Of a stretch of DNA of 64,000 bases, positions 58,918 to 64,000 are shown in pieces. A program made the position numbers and the translations under genes. The stretch is from NCBI GenBank assembly GCA_022393335.1, contig JAJEKB010018919.1, positions 1-64,000 of the forward strand. The letters are read 5' to 3'. The notes below the pieces were generated by a model, which made no database searches, was not told where the DNA came from, and was given only the letters and a program-made list of their open reading frames with translations. Source of the DNA: Macrotrachela quadricornifera. Lineage: Eukaryota; Rotifera; Eurotatoria; Philodinida; Philodinidae. Every line of letters starts with the position of its first letter. Positions within the stretch are counted from its first letter, which is position 1.

Positions 58918-59124
58918 ATGGCTTATATGTTGAAATTGGCTTGTTTTCTTCTTTTCGTAGCAATAATAGTGAAAAACAATGAAGCAAGATCAATAGCGGA
59001 CGATATTGAAAACGATAATGATTTCGATGAACCGCAGTTTAGCCTTCGCGAATTAAGGGACGTATTATTTGGTTTTGAGAAACGTCATTTTGTTCATTTT
59101 CAATGTTGTTATATTAATCGATAG
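58918..59124 (+). CDS. Candidate secreted peptide/neuropeptide precursor, 68 aa
   Basis: A 68-residue ORF with an ATG in good context (acaATGGCT). Residues 1-23 form a signal peptide (MAYMLKLACFLLFVAIIV, cleavage likely after NNEA). An acidic spacer (24-54) follows, then a dibasic Lys55-Arg56 cleavage site and a short C-terminal peptide (residues 57-68) with adjacent cysteines at 63-64. This is the layout of invertebrate peptide-hormone precursors. The mature sequence does not match a family I know. A TATA box and an AATAAA (near 59256) give it a complete transcription unit. The role as a hormone is inference; a structural or defence peptide is also possible. Confidence 0.65.
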   Translation: MAYMLKLACFLLFVAIIVKNNEARSIADDIENDNDFDEPQFSLRELRDVLFGFEKRHFVHFQCCYINR

Positions 59125-59179
59125 AGTGTTAGTAACACAATTATTGATGAGTAAAAAATGCGAATTACGTCTTTGTTAA

Positions 59180-62100
59180 GGAAATTCATGTAATATACAT
59201 TTTTTGACTCCATTATGAACTTTAAAATATTGTTTCAAAATAATTTAAATATTTGAATAAAAGCTTTTTTTAAATTATTCATTGGACATGTAATATACGA
59301 CCATATCATGCACTTTAAATATTCTTCTATATTAAATAAAATATTTTAATTGAAGTCTCCTATAAATTATTCATTCTTCGTGTAATATTTGGTCAGATTA
59401 GATGCCTTTAGAGATTATCGGAAGTAAGCGAACTATATGAATAGAAATTTCATTTTAATTATTGATTTTCCATGTCTTTATTCGATTATATCGCATGCCT
59501 CAGATTTTATTGTAAAGTAAATCAAGTATTTGAATAGAGATTTAATTCGGCTTATTTATTCTTCATGTAATATATGATTATATTATATTATTTCAGATTT
59601 TGTTTTAAAGTGAATGAACTCTTTGAATGGAAGATTCATTTAAATTTTTCATTCTACTTGTAATATTCGACTGTATTAAGTACTTCAATTTTTGCTTTGA
59701 AGGAAGTGAAATATTTGGACAGAAGTTTTATTTGGATCATTCATGTAGCATGCGATTTCTCTTAAGTTTATGCACTTTAAGCTTTATTTCAAAGTAAATA
59801 CTATAATTAATTAGTACCTTTGTTCAATATATTTATTCTTGTTGTAATATCTGATCATATGATATCGTTTGAATATTGTTCCGAAATGAGTGAACTATTT
59901 GAATACAATTTTAGTATGAATATTTCATAGTTCATGTAATATTTGATCATAACACGTGCCTTAAATGTTGTTTTTAAAGAAGGTGAAATATTTGAATATA
60001 AGTTTCTTTTGAATTCTTCATACTTCTCATATAGTATTTGACTACATTAAATACTTTATATCTTGTTTTAGAGTAAGCAACATATTTGAATACAAGTTTA
60101 ATTTAAATGTTCCATTTTTCATGTAATATTTGACCATATTAAATTCTAAAATACTTTGGTTTGAAGTCAATCAACTATTTGAATAGAAATTTAATATGAA
60201 TAATTCATACTTGGTGAAATATTTGATTATATTACATATCTCAAATATTGTTTTAAACAAAGTAAAATATTTGAATGGAAGATTGCTTTGAATTACTCGT
60301 TCTTCATGTAAGATTTAATCATATTACGTGCTTCAAATTTGATTTATGAAGGAAAGGAAATATTTGAATACACATTTGGTTTGACTTCTTCATTATTCTT
60401 ATAATATTCGGTCATATTACCTAATTTACACTTTTCTTCAAATTGAGTGAAGTATTGAACAAAATCTTGCTAAGAATTATTGATATACCGCGTGGATTTC
60501 GATTATTTTCCGAACGTGAAATACTTGGTTTAAAGTGACCAAAATATAAAGTTCGAATCTTTGCTGTTTTAATTATTCATTTGCCAGATAATCTAACATT
60601 ATATCAACATCCACAATTCTTTGATTTCAAAATAAAGAAAATATTTGAAAAGAAACTTAGTTTGAGTTATACGTTTACTGTGTAATTTTTGATCGCATTA
60701 ATAATTCTAAATCTTAGACTTAAAGATGACTAAATATTTGAGTAGAATCTTGGTATGAAATGTTTGCTCGTTGCGTAGTATTCGATTGTATTAGCAATTT
60801 GAAGATATTGGTATGAAGTGAGGTAAATATTTGAATAAAATATTCATATAATTTATTCGTTTGTCATGTAATATTCTATCAGATTATTAGTTGGTAATTT
60901 TCAATTCAAAGTGTGCAACATTTTTGAAGGCGACCTTTGTCTGAATTATTCATTTGCCGCGAAATATCCGACTATATTACTAATTCTATACCATTGGTCT
61001 GAAGTGAAAAAATATTTAAATAGAGTTTCGTCGTATAAACTATTCATTTGTGATGTAATATTGGACTACATCACTAATTCTGACTTATAGGTTTGAAATC
61101 AATGAGCTATTCAAATAGAAGCTTGCTATAGATTATCCATGTGTTGCGTAATGTTTGATTACATCGATAATTCGAAATCATAGGTTTGAAGCAAGTCAAA
61201 TATTGGAATAGAATAGTAGTTCTATGAATTATTCCCGTGTCCTGTAATATTTGATCAAATTGTCAATTCACAATGATAGGTTTGAAGTGAAATAAAATTT
61301 TGAATAGATGCTTACTGAGGATCCTTTATTTATCATGTAGTATTCCATTCAATTACCAACTCCAAATCATAAGTTTGAAATGAGTAAAATCTTTGAACAG
61401 AGGTTTACTATGGATTATTTATTTACGTTATAATGTTCGAATGTATTAACAATTAGGTCGCAGAGGTTTTTAAATGGCAAATTATTTAAACAAAAGCTTT
61501 ATATGAGATATTCATTTGGCTTATCGTATTTAAACATATTACCGATTATCTCTCATAAGTTTGTAAATGACAGAATTTTCAGATAGAAGTTTCAAAGTAT
61601 GAATTATTTATTTGTCCTGTTATGTCTGACTATCTTAACAATTCTAGATCATAAATTCTAAATGAGTAAAATATTTGTATTGGAGCTTGATATATACTAT
61701 TCATTTGTTTCATAATGTTTTCACTATACTACCAAGATAGTATAAGAGATTTGAAGTAAAATAGTTGATTCGAACTTTACTACGAATTCTTCTTTCAACG
61801 TTTAATGTTTAGCTATATTAACAATTGTAAATAAAAGATTTGAAGTGTGCAAAATATTTAAATAGGAGTTTGCTATGAATTATTTAGTTGTTATAAAATA
61901 TTCATCTAGATTATCAGTTCCAAATCAAATTTTAGAAGTGAGCAAAATATCTGAATGGAAGTTTGCTACGGATTATTCATTTATTAACTAATACTTGATT
62001 GAACTATCCATTCCATATTATAGTTTTGAATAGAAGAAAATATTTAAATAAAAGCTTAGTATGAATTATTCATCGATCATGCAGTATTGAACCATATTAT

Positions 62101-62630
62101 GAATTCATAATTATGACTTTAAAATGAGAAAATATGTTTGAATAGAAGCATGGTGCGAATGATTCATTTTCTGTACAATATCTAATCAGATTATACATTC
62201 GAAATTCTAGGCTTGGTGTAGGAAAAGTATTTAAATAGAAGCTTACTATAAATCATTCATTCACTATATGATATTCAGCCAGATTACCAATTCCAATTAG
62301 TAGTTGTAAACTTGGCCAAATATTTCAATAGAAGTTTGTTATAAATTATTCGTTCATCATGTAATATCCAATCAAATTACCGATTAGAAATCATAGATTT
62401 GATAGGAATAAAATATTAAACTAGAAACTTACAATAAAGTATTCATTTGCTGTGTAATATTCAATTAGATTACAAAGTTCACGAACAAGTTTGAAGTTAG
62501 CAAAGCATTTAAATAAAACTTCATATGAAGAATTTAATGGCCGTATAATACTGATCATATTACCCATTACAAATCATAGGTTTCAAGCGAGAAAAATATT
62601 TGAATAAAATCATCGTTGTATCTAAATCAG
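59180..62630. repeat. Degenerate satellite-like array, ~93 bp unit, about 37 copies
   Basis: Anchors 'tttgaatagaagttt' and 'ttcatgtaatatttga' recur every ~91-95 bp: the first is seen near 59622, 59715, 59899, 59992, 60087, 60178, 60272 and 60364, and continues through 61299, 61393 and 61486. A unit reads roughly 'attattcattcttcatgtaa', 'tatttgatcatattaa', then 'gtttgaagtgagtaaaatat'. Copies are strongly diverged, so the array is old. No coding signal. It starts inside the 3' flank of the peptide gene. Confidence 0.85.
59255..59260 (+). terminator. Poly(A) signal AATAAA for the peptide precursor
   Basis: AATAAA within 'atttgaataaaagctt', ~130 bp after the stop. The same motif recurs in many units of the tandem array that begins here. 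Confidence 0.45.
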
Positions 62631-62693
62631 TGAGTGAAACGTGTTTTATTTTCTAATTACAAAGTTCAATCGATATGTCTCTTTTTTTTGTAG

Positions 62694-62795
62694 GCAATAA
62701 CAATACAGGCTAGGTCATGGTCATCAACTAAGGACTATTCAAAGACATTTTTCTCCAATTTTCTTTTTTACTTTTTCGGTTCTTTTTTTGTGTAA
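62694..62795 (+). other. Possible terminal exon downstream of the array
   Basis: A good acceptor (tctcttttttttgtag) precedes an open stretch reading AITIQARSWSSTKDYSK and ending in a hydrophobic tail and TAA, with AATAAA near 62838. 'AITIQARS' resembles 'AIIVKNNEARS' of the peptide precursor. This could be an alternative last exon or a decayed paralogue. Evidence is weak. Confidence 0.25.
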
Positions 62796-62839
62796 CCAGT
62801 TTTGTTTCTGATTTCCTCAGTATATTTATTTAGACTTAA

Positions 62840-63409
62840 TAAATCTTTTCAGTTCAGTAATCTTTATATTATATTATCTTATCTATTATATTTTATCATT
62901 AATAAACTTTTAATTACTAATATGCATACGTTTATTTTACTAGGAAGGTATGTGGCACAAGGAAAATAAAACTAAAAACTAAAAGGAATCGGTCGTTTCC
63001 CATTCCTGCCAAAGAAATAAAGAGAAAAACAGAAGATTATCTTAATGACTTTACATGGTAATCAACCGAAGGCACTTTTTGCGCTTATTCCAATAGCTAT
63101 AATAAAATTGTTTATTATTGTTGAATGAATAGAGAGAATGATCGATTTAAGCGTGATCTACATGTATGTCTTATATTGCTAAACAACCGAATACGTAGTA
63201 TAACAAACTGTGCAGGCAATGAATATCAGTTGACATTATCTGAATACGAAGGAAAAGTAATAAACACGTGGGATTAATGACATGATTTGATATTGAGCAG
63301 AACTTGAAGGTCTTTCTATGCTATACGCATCAGTTGTCGCCTATCTATCCCACGATTTATGCCAATGAACAGTGAGAAGTACGAGCGCAGAGAGGAAAAA
63401 AATGAATAG
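62840..63409. other. No gene recognised
   Basis: AT-rich sequence between the array and the last interspersed repeat; nothing supported. Confidence 0.4.
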
Positions 63410-63815
63410 ACAAACGGTAATAGAGAGTCTATTCTCTTTCTCGTAGAGAAGAGTCTTGCAAACATAAATTGTCTGCTTGCTTGCGTGATTGTATGTCCGC
63501 ACCTCACTGATTGATCGAAGAATGAGGTAGAATGCTTTTAATTAGGGTTGACCGAAGGGTAATCGAGGACGAGGAATTCAAATCTGAAGCCAGCTTCCTA
63601 AAAATTTTTTGAAGCGCAATTTTTTAAATAAACGACAAATTTTTAACAAAACATATTTGTTTTAATGAGGTTTGGTCAAAGGCAGTTGATGTCCAGGAAC
63701 TTGAATCTGACTTCGGTTTTTTTAATTTTATAAATGAATAGCTTAACGGTAGTTTAGAAACACGATTTCTATGAGAAAGAGCTGAGCGTGTCTTTAGACG
63801 AGCGCTACTTGTAGT
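63410..63815 (-). repeat. Inverted copy of the 54787-55145 repeat family
   Basis: Runs from 'ctattctctttctcgtagag' to 'tatgagaaagagctgagcg' followed by 'tgtctttagacgagcgctac', the reverse complement of the 54787 copy throughout, with small indels ('ataaattgtctgcttgctt', 'gaatctgacttcgg' as landmarks). The two ORFs over it on the minus strand are by-products. Confidence 0.65.
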
Positions 63816-64000
63816 TTTATGTAAGAAATGGAATGGTAATGCACACATTTTCAATATTACTATGATGGAACGACGTAAAATATTTTGGGTCCTGATCGAG
63901 TGGATTCATGGTGAATTCAGTAAGTCACGTCCTTCGATTCATTTAATCTTATCTTCGAGTAGAATTCGATAACTTCATCGGCTACAGGAACTCATCTTCC
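63816..64000. other. No gene recognised
   Basis: Short tail of the window after the repeat. No complete ORF or known element. Confidence 0.4.

Noticed and set aside
59180..62630. The ~93 bp array as a CRISPR or tRNA-like array
   Set aside because: Units are diverged end to end without constant repeats and unique spacers, and no cloverleaf is visible; the host is eukaryotic.

Overview
The window looks like part of a bdelloid rotifer chromosome, most like Rotaria or Adineta. It is AT-rich eukaryotic DNA whose genes have very short GT-AG introns (55 and 63 bp in one gene). It carries an ADP-ribosyltransferase fused to TPR repeats and a spliced gene of a TPR family best known from bacteria, two gene types that are expanded in bdelloids. 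It is also crowded with DNA transposons of nearly every cut-and-paste superfamily plus Helitrons. The taxonomic call is inference from gene content; no rRNA or mitochondrial marker is present.

Layout. 0-5 kb: palindromic and piggyBac-like miniature elements, then an intact membrane protein of the dolichol/phytol-kinase type (2981-4261, +). 5-8 kb: two decayed Tc1/mariner transposases. 8.6-9.3 kb: a GNAT acetyltransferase (-). 9.5-18.2 kb: three long palindromic elements, a broken CENP-B/DDE transposase and a hAT-like element with CCGG-rich ends. 18.9-19.8 kb: the C-terminal part of a cysteine-rich membrane protein (-). 19.9-22.2 kb: a piggyBac-like element and Helitrons. 23.6 kb: a small conserved-looking gene (+). 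25.8-32.2 kb: a four-exon gene (-) for a 672-residue secreted TPR protein, whose third intron (3.65 kb) is filled with Helitrons. 32.6-37.1 kb: a dead RTE-like LINE (-), interrupted by two palindromic elements with clear target-site duplications of 3 and 9 bp. 37.6-47.2 kb: minisatellite, small MITEs, a Tc1 element with both ends and its TA duplication, and a mariner pseudogene with a MITE in its tail. 47.5-49.7 kb: the three-exon ADP-ribosyltransferase-TPR gene (-). 50.2-51.4 kb: a mariner element with both ends. 52-54.2 kb: two different degenerate tandem arrays on either side of a 769 bp palindrome. 55-58.3 kb: a LINE tail, a transposase fragment and a nested palindrome. 58.8-59.1 kb: a TATA-driven small gene for a secreted peptide precursor with a Lys-Arg cleavage site. 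59.2-62.6 kb: about 37 degenerate copies of a ~93 bp repeat, then a possible terminal exon and one more interspersed repeat.

The host genes show no common pathway; they are separate eukaryotic transcription units in repeat-rich DNA. The most interesting items are the spliced TPR gene (candidate horizontal transfer), the ART-TPR fusion, the candidate peptide precursor beside the satellite array, and the number of long-arm palindromes, whose transcripts could fold into double-stranded RNA. No clear new multi-gene system was found.
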